This document shows, in pieces, positions 1-6,824 of a stretch of 8,703 nucleotides of DNA. The notes under the pieces were generated by a model. The model had not been told where the DNA came from. It did no database searches and was given only the letters and a program-made list of their open reading frames with translations. The DNA comes from an uncultured Flavobacterium sp. (lineage in GTDB: Bacteria; Bacteroidota; Bacteroidia; Flavobacteriales; Flavobacteriaceae). Location of the stretch: assembly GCA_946480635.1 (NCBI GenBank), contig CAMLKV010000079.1:1-8703 (forward strand), given 5' to 3'. The translations under genes and the position numbers were made by a program. Position 1 is the stretch's first letter. Every line of letters begins with the position of its first letter.

Positions 1-2
1 CC

Positions 3-953
3 TGCGCAATAACTGGAACAGGTGGTTGTGATAATACATTTACAGTTAATGTAGTTATTGGAGACAATACCGCACCTGTTCCTGATATTTCTAATTTATC
101 AATTATTACAGGAGATTGCAATACAGTTATTACAACCATTCCTACTGCAACTGATAATTGTGCTGGCATTATCACAGCCGCAACCACAAGTCCTTTAAAT
201 TATTCAACTCCGGGAACTTATACAATCATTTGGAATTATAGTGACGGGAACGGAAATACAAGTTCACAAAACCAAACTGTGATAATTTCTACTACTTTAT
301 TGCCAACAACTACATCACCTCAACAATTTTGTGTCCAACAAAATGCTACATTAAACGATGTAATAATTACTGGTCAAAACATTCAATGGTATGATGCACA
401 ATCAGGAGGAAATCTTTTACCAGTAAACACTTTATTACAGAACGGAGTGACTTATTATGCTTCACAAACTATTAATGGCTGCGAAAGTGATAAAATTCCT
501 ATTACCATAACTATCCAAAACACACCTGCTCCAACAGGAAACTCAAATCAAAGTTTTTGTTTTTCGCAAAATGCTACTTTAAATGACATTGTAATATCAG
601 GAAACAATATAATTTGGTATAACAGTTCAACTGGAAACAGTATTTTACCAGCATCAACTATTCTTGCTGACAATACAACTTATTATGCTACACAAACGAT
701 CAATAACTGTGAAAGCAATACACGATTTGCTGTAACGACAACACTTATAAGAAGTTTAAATGCAAACAACTATTCCGAAACTATATGTGATAATTTAAAT
801 GATGGAATAGAAATAATTAATTTATCGAGTTACAACACAAATTTAATCTCTACAACAAACAATAATACATTTAGTTACTATAATTCATATGATAGTGCTG
901 AAAATCAATCAAATTCTGATGAAATAACTAATTTTTCAAATTTCAATTTTTAA
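3..953 (+). pseudogene. T9SS-secreted multidomain Ig-like adhesin, 5' fragment (left end outside window)
   Basis: The frame is open from the left edge and ends at a TAA at 951-953. No start lies inside the window, and the GTG at 279 is only an internal codon. The product is a low-complexity, Asn/Thr/Ser-rich extracellular protein. Positions 3-290 encode an HYR-like or Ig-like beta-sandwich repeat (contains DNTAPVPDIS and TPGTYTIIWNYSDGNGN). Positions 303-746 encode two tandem Ig-like modules of the kind associated with CHU_C proteins (each has FC..QNATLND, a W-Y core and TYYA.QTIN.CES). The rest (ETICDNLNDGIEIINLSSYN and on) is another module typical of these proteins. The likely role is surface adhesion or display. 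The frame breaks here, and the matching C-terminal part resumes in another frame at about 974-1010, so I treat the two as one disrupted gene. An uncorrected sequencing error is the alternative. Confidence 0.75.
303..746 (+). repeat. Two tandem Ig-like modules (Ig_7 / CHU_C-associated type)
   Basis: Positions 303-521 and 522-746 encode two consecutive modules of 73 and 75 residues with the same layout. Each has a Pro/Thr-rich linker, a Q.FC motif, QNATLND, a central NI.WY strand, LLP or ILP, a TYYA.QTIN turn and a CES ending. The two cysteines of each module probably form a disulfide once the protein is exported. The modules are clearly homologous but diverged, so this is an old internal duplication rather than a recent DNA repeat. 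Confidence 0.7.
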
Positions 954-1009
954 CGATTTTTCAATTTGGATGAATTTTCACTATAAATGTAGTTAACTAT
1001 ATAATTTTT
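951..1009 (+). other. Frame-breaking junction in the adhesin gene
   Basis: The upstream frame (codons starting at positions divisible by 3) stops at 951-953. The downstream frame (shifted by +2) has a stop at 971-973 and is then open to 1768, and sequence that reads like the adhesin returns at about 1010 with VRIDSNNGC. The third frame stops at 994-996. Every frame therefore has a stop within 951-996, so one single-base change cannot restore an uninterrupted reading frame unless it is placed so that it skips all of them. The stretch is very A/T-rich and repeats ATTTTTCAA at 931 and 956. Confidence 0.6.
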
Positions 1010-1768
1010 GTTAGGATTGATTCAAATAATGGCTGTCATCAAATAGTACAACTAAGTTTATCATTGGTAAAAAAACCAATTATTCCAATCAATGATATCT
1101 TGCCTATTTGTGAAGGCAGTAGCATAACAGTAAATGCTGGTAATGGTTTCGATTCCTATCTATGGTCGACTTCTGAAATAAGTCAATCTATAAACATTTC
1201 AACACCTGGTAATTATTCTGTTACTGTAACCAAAAATCATGGTGGTGTTAGCTGTACTTCAGTAAAAAACTTCACTGTAACAAACTCAAATGCAGCAATA
1301 ATTCATGAAATTATCACTTCAGATTGGACAAGCAATCAAAACACAATATCCGTTTTATTAACCACCAATAGCAATGGAGATTACCTTTATTCAATAGATG
1401 GGATAAACTATCAAACAAGTAATACATTTTCAAATTTAACAAATGGTGAATATACTGTTTTTGTAAAAGATAATAATGGATGTGGCATAACATCAGAAGA
1501 AGTATATTTACTAATGTACCCACATTTTTTTACTCCTAACGAGGATGGCTATAATGATACTTGGAAGATTGAATTTTCAGAAATTGAACCAAATTTAACT
1601 ATCAAAATTTTTAACCGTTTTGGAAAACTTTTAAAAGAATTTGATAGTAATAGTAAAGGGTGGAATGGAACATACTTAGGTCAGCCTTTACCATCTGATG
1701 ATTATTGGTTTGTTGTGAAAAGAAATAATGGGAAAGAATTTAGAGGTCATTTTGCTCTGAAAAGATAA
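974..1768 (+). pseudogene. T9SS type B sorting / gliding motility-associated C-terminal domain fragment of the same adhesin
   Basis: This open stretch continues the gene broken at about 951-1009. Recognisable sequence starts at about 1010 (VRIDSNNGC). It is followed by a PKD/Ig-like module (CEGSSITVNAG, W, TPGNYSVTVT), a SprB-like repeat (NSNGDYLYSIDG, LTNGEYTVFVKDNNGC) and then the C-terminal sorting domain from about 1511. The last has the hallmarks of the CHU_C / type B T9SS signal: FFTPNEDGYNDTW, IKIFNRFGKLL, GWNGTYLGQPLPSDDYWF and a basic end, ALKR. This domain directs export through the type IX system and attachment to or release from the cell surface. The TTG at 1064 is the only start-like codon near the front and has no promoter or ribosome-binding context, so independent translation is unlikely. 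A short 71-base spacer separates it from bshC. Confidence 0.75.
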
Positions 1769-1779
1769 AATCATAACCC

Positions 1780-1813
1780 TTTGTTAAACCGATTTTAGCT
1801 ACCTTTATTTTTG
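1780..1813 (+). promoter_or_regulatory. Predicted bshC promoter (Bacteroidota type)
   Basis: TTTG at 1780-1783 (-33 element) and TATTTTTG at 1806-1813, a full match to the TAnnTTTG -7 element, are separated by 22 bases. The predicted start point is about 1819, giving a leader of roughly 20 bases before the bshC ATG. The spacing is at the long end for this promoter type. The match is by eye only. Confidence 0.5.
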
Positions 1814-1839
1814 TTAATTTAGCAGAAACAAAGAAAATT

Positions 1840-3429
1840 ATGCCATCAGACTGTATCAGCTATCAAAATTCAGGATATTTCACAAAACTTATAACAGATT
1901 ACTTAAATAAAAAACCTGAATTACAGTCACTATATCATCGATTTCCAACTATTGATAATTTTTTGCCACAAATAGAAGAGAAAACTAGAAACTTCCCAGA
2001 TGAAAACAGAGCAGTTTTAGTTGAAAGTCTTTTACAACAGAATAAAAACTTTACTTTATCTGAAAGCACATTACACAATGTTGAGCTATTAAAACAAACA
2101 AATACATTTACAATTACCACTGGTCATCAGCTGAATTTATTTACTGGGCCTTTGTATTTTATCTACAAAATCGTTTCAGTAATTAATTTATGTAAAGAAC
2201 TAAAGTCAAAATACCACAATTTTAATTTTGTACCTATTTACTGGATGGCAACAGAAGATCATGATTTTGACGAAATCAATCACTTTACATTCAAAACAAC
2301 CAAGGTAAAATGGAACAAAGACAGTAAAGGACCGGTTGGGCGACTGTCTACTCAAGGATTGGAAGAAGTATATGCTCAATTTGAAAACGAAATTGGAGTT
2401 GGTGATAATGCTGCTTATTTAAAAGAATTATTTAGAAAAGCATATCTCGAACATGATACTTTAGCAGAGGCAACCCGCTTTCTAGCAAATGAATTATTCA
2501 AAGAAGAAGGTTTAGTTATTATTGATGGGGATGATATCAATTTAAAAAGATTATTTACTCCGTTTGTAAAAAAGGAATTATTAGAGCAAACCTCATTTCA
2601 AAATGTTTCAGAAACGAATAAATCCCTATCAATGTATGATATTCAGGTAAATCCGAGAGAAATCAATTTATTTTACATTGAAGATCAGCTCCGTGAACGT
2701 ATTGTATTTGAAGATGGAAAATATATTATTAATAACACCAAAATAGAATTTTCAGAAAACGAGATTCTTACTGAATTGGAAAATCATCCTGAAAAATTCA
2801 GTCCTAATGTAATTTTACGTCCATTATATCAGGAAGTAATTCTTCCTAATCTTTGCTATATCGGCGGTGGTGGAGAAATTGCTTATTGGTTACAATTAAA
2901 ATCAAATTTTGAGAGGAATCGAATTACTTTCCCTATATCATTAGTTCGAAATTCTGTATTGATTGCTACGGAAAAACAAATTCAAAAAATTGATAAACTA
3001 GAATTAAGCTGGTCTGATTTATTTACGAAACAGCAGGATTTAATTAATAAGAAAACCCGAGAATTATCCAGTTTGACCATTGATTTTACAGAGCAGAAAG
3101 AATTTTTAAAGCAACAATTCATCACATTAAACGATATTGCTAAACGAACTGATCCGTCATTCATTGGAGCCGTAAAAGCACAAGAAGCTAAACAAATTAA
3201 AGGGTTGGAAAATCTAGAAAAAAGATTGCTTAAAGCAGAAAAAAGAATATTATCAAATCAATTAGAACGTATAACTTTGATTCAAAATGAATTATTTCCT
3301 AATCAAGGTTTACAGGAGCGAAAACAGAATTTTTCAGAATTTTATTTACAAAGCGGTCAATTATTGATTTCAAAATTACTAGCTGAACTCAATCCTTTAA
3401 ATCAAAATTTTTCTATACTTGTACTGTAA
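1840..3429 (+). CDS. bshC: Bacillithiol biosynthesis cysteine-adding enzyme BshC
   Basis: BshC is the proposed last enzyme of bacillithiol synthesis. It joins cysteine to glucosaminyl-malate (GlcN-Mal) in the cytoplasm to give the low-molecular-weight thiol bacillithiol. The 529-residue length is normal for the family. Diagnostic blocks are TTGHQLNLFTGPLYF (residues 93-107), VPIYWMATEDHDFDEI (131-146, in the nucleotide-binding-like Rossmann core), SPNVILRPLYQEVILPN followed by YIGGGGEIAYW (321-350), and a C-terminal helical/coiled-coil part (about 377-485) ending in LFPNQGLQERKQNFSEF (485-501). The ATG at 1840 sits in an A-rich context, has a promoter just upstream and gives the expected N-terminus. 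There is no strong Shine-Dalgarno, as is usual in Flavobacteria. The other bacillithiol genes (bshA, bshB) are not in this window. A carbamoyltransferase gene follows on the same strand after 77 bases. The family assignment is confident. The biochemical role is from knowledge of the family. Confidence 0.93.
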   Translation: MPSDCISYQNSGYFTKLITDYLNKKPELQSLYHRFPTIDNFLPQIEEKTRNFPDENRAVLVESLLQQNKNFTLSESTLHNVELLKQTNTFTITTGHQLNLFTGPLYFIYKIVSVINLCKELKSKYHNFNFVPIYWMATEDHDFDEINHFTFKTTKVKWNKDSKGPVGRLSTQGLEEVYAQFENEIGVGDNAAYLKELFRKAYLEHDTLAEATRFLANELFKEEGLVIIDGDDINLKRLFTPFVKKELLEQTSFQNVSETNKSLSMYDIQVNPREINLFYIEDQLRERIVFEDGKYIINNTKIEFSENEILTELENHPEKFSPNVILRPLYQEVILPNLCYIGGGGEIAYWLQLKSNFERNRITFPISLVRNSVLIATEKQIQKIDKLELSWSDLFTKQQDLINKKTRELSSLTIDFTEQKEFLKQQFITLNDIAKRTDPSFIGAVKAQEAKQIKGLENLEKRLLKAEKRILSNQLERITLIQNELFPNQGLQERKQNFSEFYLQSGQLLISKLLAELNPLNQNFSILVL

Positions 3430-3484
3430 ACAGTCAATATTCAGCAATATAATTCAATTCCTAAATCAAAAGATTATTTTTAAC

Positions 3485-3505
3485 TTTCGATCAACAAAAT
3501 CGAAA
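3485..3505 (+). promoter_or_regulatory. Inverted repeat abutting the carbamoyltransferase start codon
   Basis: TTTCGAT (3485-3491) and ATCGAAA (3499-3505) are perfect 7-base arms around the 7-base loop CAACAAA. The 3' arm ends one base before the ATG at 3507. In mRNA this would form a modest hairpin over the translation-initiation region. As DNA it could be a protein-binding dyad. TAACTTTC at 3481-3488 is a one-mismatch -7 element overlapping its left arm, so it could also lie within a weak promoter. Function is inferred only. Confidence 0.35.
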
Positions 3506-3506
3506 A

Positions 3507-5207
3507 ATGAATAAACCAATTTATATACTTGGAACTGGATTATCCCATAATGGTTCTACTGTATTACTAAAAGACGGAAAAATTTGTGTAGCAATTGAAA
3601 AAGAGCGCATTACCCGAGTAAAACATGACGGAGGCAACGACACAGCAGCTATACAATACTGTCTTGAGGCTGAAAACATTACTCTTGACGATATTAGTCT
3701 AGTTGTACAAAGTGAAAATTTCTCCATTCCATCTCGAGATTTGTTTAAAGGTAAAAGACTTTTTTCAGAAAAATCCAGTCCCGAAATAATTTCTATTTCA
3801 CATCATCTTGCCCATGCATACAGTGCGATTGGCACTTCTCCTTTTACTGAATGTACTGTAATGGTTATAGATGGCTGCGGAAGTCCTTTAGAACAATTTT
3901 TAGCATTAAATCCTGAAGAAAAAGATACTGTTCCTGCACATTATTTGACAGCCAATGAAATGTTATGCGAAAAGGATAGTTTTTATTACTATGACGGAAC
4001 AGAATTAAGAACCATTTATAAGGATTTCAGCCCGATGGCTGAAACTAAGGAAAACCATTTAAAACTACCTACTACTCGTCATTCTATAGGAGGTTTTTAT
4101 GCTGCTGTAAGCCATTATGTATTTGGTAACATGGATGATGTTGGTAAACTAATGGGATTAGCACCTTATGGAAAATCAGGAGTTTTTAATATAGAGGCTT
4201 TTTATTTTGATAATCAAAATATATATCTTAGCGAAAACTGGAAAACTTTTTTAAAAAATCCATCAAAAGGGTATGAGTATTTCAAAGAACATTTTACATA
4301 TTATGCAGATGTAGCAAAATGGGCTCAAGAACAAGTTGAAAATGCAGTTTTAAAATGTATAGCAAACCGCTATTCCCTTTTTACGCATCCTAACCTTTGC
4401 TATTCAGGCGGAGTTGCTTTAAACGCAGTAGCCAACGCCAAACTACAAGATATCCAATTAGCGCAAAACATTTATTTGGAACCCGCAGCTGCAGATAACG
4501 GATTAGCATTGGGATGTGCTTTCTATGGTTGGCTACATCATCTAAAAATGCCTAAAATTTCGCACAATGAATCAACTTGCTTTGGGAAAAAATATACTGA
4601 AGATGACATCCAAAAAGCAATTGAAGAAATGCATTACACTAATTTCAAAATAAATCATTTCCAACTTGAAGATGAATTACTACACTATTGCGCTTCAAAT
4701 CTTAATTCCGGGAAAACAATAGCCTGGTTACATGCCGAATCTGAATTTGGTCCAAGAGCATTAGGAAGACGCAGTATTTTAGCACATCCAGGGATAAAAG
4801 GAATGAAAGAACATATCAATAGAAACATTAAATTCAGGGAAGATTTCAGACCATTTGCTCCAGCAGTACTAGAAGAAAAAGTATCTAAATATTTTGAAAA
4901 AGGAAGAAATAGCCCATACATGATTCTAGTAGATAAGACTCGTGAAGAATACTTCGAAATTCTTGAAAATACGACACATAAAGATGGTTCTGCCAGAGTA
5001 CAAACTGTTAATAAAAAATGGAATGAACGCTTCTATAAACTCATTGAATATTTTGAAAAAGAATCGGGGATTTCTGTTTTATTAAACACGAGCTTGAACA
5101 GACGTGGTATGCCAATGGTAGAAACACCAGAACAAGCAATTGCTCTTTTTGAACAAACTGCTCTTGATATTTTGGTTTTGGAAAATTTTGTAATTGAAAA
5201 AAAATAG
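3507..5207 (+). CDS. NodU/TobZ/CmcH-family O-carbamoyltransferase
   Basis: Members of this family use carbamoyl phosphate and ATP to form carbamoyl-adenylate, then carbamoylate a hydroxyl of a sugar or natural product in the cytoplasm. The 566-residue protein has both family domains. The N-terminal ASKHA/Kae1-like domain (about 5-345) carries GTGLSHNGS with His14, EKERITRVKHD (31-41), HHLAHAYSA (99-107, with His99 and His103 as metal ligands by analogy to TobZ), YSGGVALNAVANAKL (299-313) and AAADNG (327-332, with Asp330 as the third ligand). The C-terminal domain (about 360-562) carries SEFGPRALGRRSILAHPG (412-429), FREDFRPFAPAVLEE (443-457), HKDGSARVQTV (491-501) and LLNTSLNRRGMPMVETPEQA (525-544). 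All key residues look intact, so it should be active. No sugar- or antibiotic-synthesis genes flank it, so the acceptor is unknown. It lies 77 bases after bshC and may be cotranscribed with it. Confidence 0.9.
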   Translation: MNKPIYILGTGLSHNGSTVLLKDGKICVAIEKERITRVKHDGGNDTAAIQYCLEAENITLDDISLVVQSENFSIPSRDLFKGKRLFSEKSSPEIISISHHLAHAYSAIGTSPFTECTVMVIDGCGSPLEQFLALNPEEKDTVPAHYLTANEMLCEKDSFYYYDGTELRTIYKDFSPMAETKENHLKLPTTRHSIGGFYAAVSHYVFGNMDDVGKLMGLAPYGKSGVFNIEAFYFDNQNIYLSENWKTFLKNPSKGYEYFKEHFTYYADVAKWAQEQVENAVLKCIANRYSLFTHPNLCYSGGVALNAVANAKLQDIQLAQNIYLEPAAADNGLALGCAFYGWLHHLKMPKISHNESTCFGKKYTEDDIQKAIEEMHYTNFKINHFQLEDELLHYCASNLNSGKTIAWLHAESEFGPRALGRRSILAHPGIKGMKEHINRNIKFREDFRPFAPAVLEEKVSKYFEKGRNSPYMILVDKTREEYFEILENTTHKDGSARVQTVNKKWNERFYKLIEYFEKESGISVLLNTSLNRRGMPMVETPEQAIALFEQTALDILVLENFVIEKK

Positions 5208-5334
5208 AAATTCTCCACGCTGAAACTATCACTATTGGTTTACCAATAAAAACAAAAGCAGTATTCAATAAAAGATAAAATCATTCAATACAAAATTACA
5301 ACCTCCAATGATTTTTTTGATAATTTTTCAACAC

Positions 5335-5360
5335 AATAGTCGTTTTGACGATTATTTTTG
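5335..5360 (+). terminator. Weak hairpin with T-rich tail, possible terminator after the carbamoyltransferase
   Basis: AATAGTCGT (5335-5343) can pair with ACGATTATT (5348-5356), including one G-T wobble, around a TTTG loop, and is followed by TTTG. The stem is A/T-rich and lies 128 bases downstream of the stop, so termination would be weak. The right arm overlaps TATTTTTG (5353-5360), which also fits a -7 promoter element. The site could be a hairpin, a promoter part, or neither. Confidence 0.25.
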
Positions 5361-5411
5361 CATTTATATCGATTAAACACACAAATACCTAACTTAATTC
5401 ATAATTAAACA

Positions 5412-5424
5412 TACTTTTGCGCCC
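5412..5424 (+). promoter_or_regulatory. Predicted promoter -7 element for the SUMF1-like gene
   Basis: TACTTTTG at 5412-5419 fully matches TAnnTTTG and continues as CGCCC, giving TACTTTTGCGCCC. The same string with one base changed lies before ndk (6325-6337). No clear TTTG is found 17-22 bases upstream. The leader to the ATG at 5462 would be about 35-40 bases, and is A-rich. Confidence 0.5.
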
Positions 5425-5461
5425 GATTTGATTAAAATTTTTATAACAAAACAAAACCCTT

Positions 5462-6283
5462 ATGTTAAAAAAATTAATACTCGTAAGCACTGTGTCTTTT
5501 ACATTACTATCATTTTACAGAATAGGAAACCCTGTACTAGAAATGGTAAAGGTGGAAGGTGGAACTTTTATGATGGGCTCTAAAGATGACAACCGTATTG
5601 CTGAAAACGACGAACAAAAGCAACATGAAGTAAAATTAAATTCTTTTGAAATCAACAAACTGGAAGTTACTGTTTGGGAATGGAAAGATTACTGCAAAAA
5701 AACTAAGAAAAAAATGCCAATAACTCCAACATGGGGTTGGAACGATAATAGCCCAATAACTAATATTACTTGGTTTGACGCAATTGAATACTGTAATTGG
5801 CTAAGTAAAGTTGAGGGTTTAAAACAAGCATACATAGCGGTAGGGCCAAATGTAAAATGTGATTTTACAGCTAACGGTTACCGTTTACCAACAGAAGCTG
5901 AATGGGAATTTGCAGCTAAAGGCGGAAATAAGTCAAAAGGAAATGTTTTTGCTGGTGCAAACAATTCCAATGAAATTGCTTGGTGGATTAAGAACAGTGA
6001 TAGAAAACCTCATGCTGTAGGCACAAAACTACCTAACGAATTAGGTATTCATGACATGAGCGGAAATGTATGGGAATGGTGTTGGGATTGGTATAACAAA
6101 GATTATTACAAGACTGAAGACGGAAACAATCCAAAAGGTCCAATAAGAGGGGAGAAAAAAGCGGTTCGTGGTGGTTCATGGGACAGCCAAGAAAATTATT
6201 TAAGAACTGCCAATAGAATAAGCACTGATCCTAATAAAACAAATGAGTTTTACGGATTCCGTTTAGCGCGAACACTTAACTAA
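5462..6283 (+). CDS. Exported SUMF1/FGE-fold (formylglycine-generating enzyme-like) protein, probably non-catalytic
   Basis: The 273-residue protein begins with KK and a hydrophobic stretch (residues 5-18), so it is probably exported or anchored in the inner membrane. No lipobox cysteine follows and the cleavage site is not obvious. From residue 25 it is a single FGE-sulfatase (SUMF1) domain: MVKVEGGTFMMGS (28-40), INKLEVTVWEWKDYC (64-78), SPITNITWFDAIEYCNWLS (97-115), YRLPTEAEWEFAAKGG (140-155), NELGIHDMSGNVWEWCWDW (192-210) and AVRGGSWDS...YGFRLAR (234-270). The two cysteines that do the oxidation in formylglycine-generating enzymes, just after GGS(W/Y), are replaced by Ser242 and Leu247. 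It therefore should not make formylglycine. GldJ and GldK of the gliding/T9SS machinery use the same fold without this chemistry, but they are longer lipoproteins, so I do not call it either. The start at 5462 gives the signal-like N-terminus and fits the promoter. Confidence 0.85.
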   Translation: MLKKLILVSTVSFTLLSFYRIGNPVLEMVKVEGGTFMMGSKDDNRIAENDEQKQHEVKLNSFEINKLEVTVWEWKDYCKKTKKKMPITPTWGWNDNSPITNITWFDAIEYCNWLSKVEGLKQAYIAVGPNVKCDFTANGYRLPTEAEWEFAAKGGNKSKGNVFAGANNSNEIAWWIKNSDRKPHAVGTKLPNELGIHDMSGNVWEWCWDWYNKDYYKTEDGNNPKGPIRGEKKAVRGGSWDSQENYLRTANRISTDPNKTNEFYGFRLARTLN

Positions 6284-6302
6284 AATATCATCAAAACTTT
6301 TC

Positions 6303-6337
6303 TTTCAGATTGATTAAAAAGTTATACTTTTGCACCC
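6303..6337 (+). promoter_or_regulatory. Predicted ndk promoter
   Basis: TACTTTTG at 6325-6332 fully matches the -7 element TAnnTTTG and runs on as CACCC. TTTC at 6303-6306 is a one-mismatch -33 element with an 18-base spacer. The predicted start point falls in the CACCC, about 20 bases before the ATG at 6356. The leader carries AAGGA (6347-6351), four bases before the ATG, a better ribosome-binding site than most genes here have and in line with high expression of ndk. Confidence 0.55.
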
Positions 6338-6355
6338 AAATTAAAAAAGGAAAAA

Positions 6356-6775
6356 ATGGCAAGTAATAGAACTTTTACTATGATTAAACCGGATGCGGTT
6401 GAAAAAGGAAACATCGGTGGAATTTTAAACATGATTACTGAAGGTGGTTTCAGAATCGTTTCTTTAAAATTAACACAATTAACTGTGGCTGATGCTCAGA
6501 AATTTTATGCTGTTCACTCTGAAAGACCTTTCTTCGGTGAATTAGTAGAATTCATGACTAGAGGTCCAATCGTGGCTGCTATCTTAGAAAAAGATAACGC
6601 TGTTGAAGATTTCCGTACTTTAATCGGTGCTACTAATCCTGCTGATGCAGCTGAAGGAACAATCCGTAAAAAATACGCTACTTCAATTGGTGAAAATGCA
6701 GTTCACGGTTCTGATTCTGATGAGAATGCAGCTATTGAAGGTGCTTTTCACTTTGCAGGAAGAGAAATGTTCTAA
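6356..6775 (+). CDS. ndk: Nucleoside diphosphate kinase
   Basis: Ndk moves the terminal phosphate of ATP onto other (d)NDPs through a phospho-histidine intermediate, keeping nucleoside triphosphate pools balanced in the cytoplasm. The 139-residue length is typical for bacteria. Visible features are [14 protein letters not shown] at the N-terminus (Lys11 contacts phosphate), [14 protein letters not shown] (54-67), and the active-site block [17 protein letters not shown] (112-128) with catalytic His117. The C-terminus FHFAGREMF is standard. The ATG is supported by the AAGGA site and the promoter just upstream. It appears to be a single-gene transcript ended by the strong hairpin at 6794-6823. 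Confidence 0.97.
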   Translation: MASNRTFTMIKPDAVEKGNIGGILNMITEGGFRIVSLKLTQLTVADAQKFYAVHSERPFFGELVEFMTRGPIVAAILEKDNAVEDFRTLIGATNPADAAEGTIRKKYATSIGENAVHGSDSDENAAIEGAFHFAGREMF

Positions 6776-6793
6776 TAAAAACACATACATCAT

Positions 6794-6823
6794 AAAAAAG
6801 CCGTTCAATTGAACGGCTTTTTT
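6794..6823. terminator. Bidirectional Rho-independent terminator between ndk and the convergent regulator gene
   Basis: A perfect 30-base palindrome: six A, GCCGTTC, AATT, GAACGGC, six T. The 7-base G/C-containing stem has a T-run on the 3' side of either strand, so it should stop both ndk (stop at 6773-6775) and the minus-strand regulator (stop at 6825-6827, one base beyond the palindrome). It is the clearest terminator in the window. Confidence 0.92.
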
Positions 6824-6824
6824 A

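Noticed and set aside
279..281. GTG at 279 as a gene start
   Set aside because: The frame is open without a stop from position 3 and the upstream translation is the same kind of Ig/HYR-like repeat, so the true start is left of the window.
1314..1523. Minus-strand open frame inside the adhesin gene
   Set aside because: Opposite to clearly coding sequence, with no family features in its translation. The same applies to the minus-strand frames inside bshC (1935-2120, 2982-3164) and the carbamoyltransferase (3521-3727, 4685-4921, 5033-5268).
3507..5207. TsaD/Kae1 (tRNA threonylcarbamoyladenosine) enzyme
   Set aside because: The N-terminal fold is related, but the protein has the separate C-terminal domain and the EFGPRALG, DGSARVQTV and LNTSLN motifs of NodU/TobZ carbamoyltransferases, and is much longer than TsaD.
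5234..5247. ATTGG-TTTA-CCAAT as terminator of the carbamoyltransferase
   Set aside because: The stem is only five bases with low G/C, and is followed by A rather than T on the plus strand.
5462..6283. GldJ or GldK
   Set aside because: Same fold, but it is too short, has no lipoprotein cysteine, and no other gliding-machinery genes are adjacent.
6627..6812. 61-residue frame overlapping the end of ndk
   Set aside because: Out of frame with ndk, repetitive Leu/Gln-rich translation typical of a shadow frame, and it runs into the terminator.
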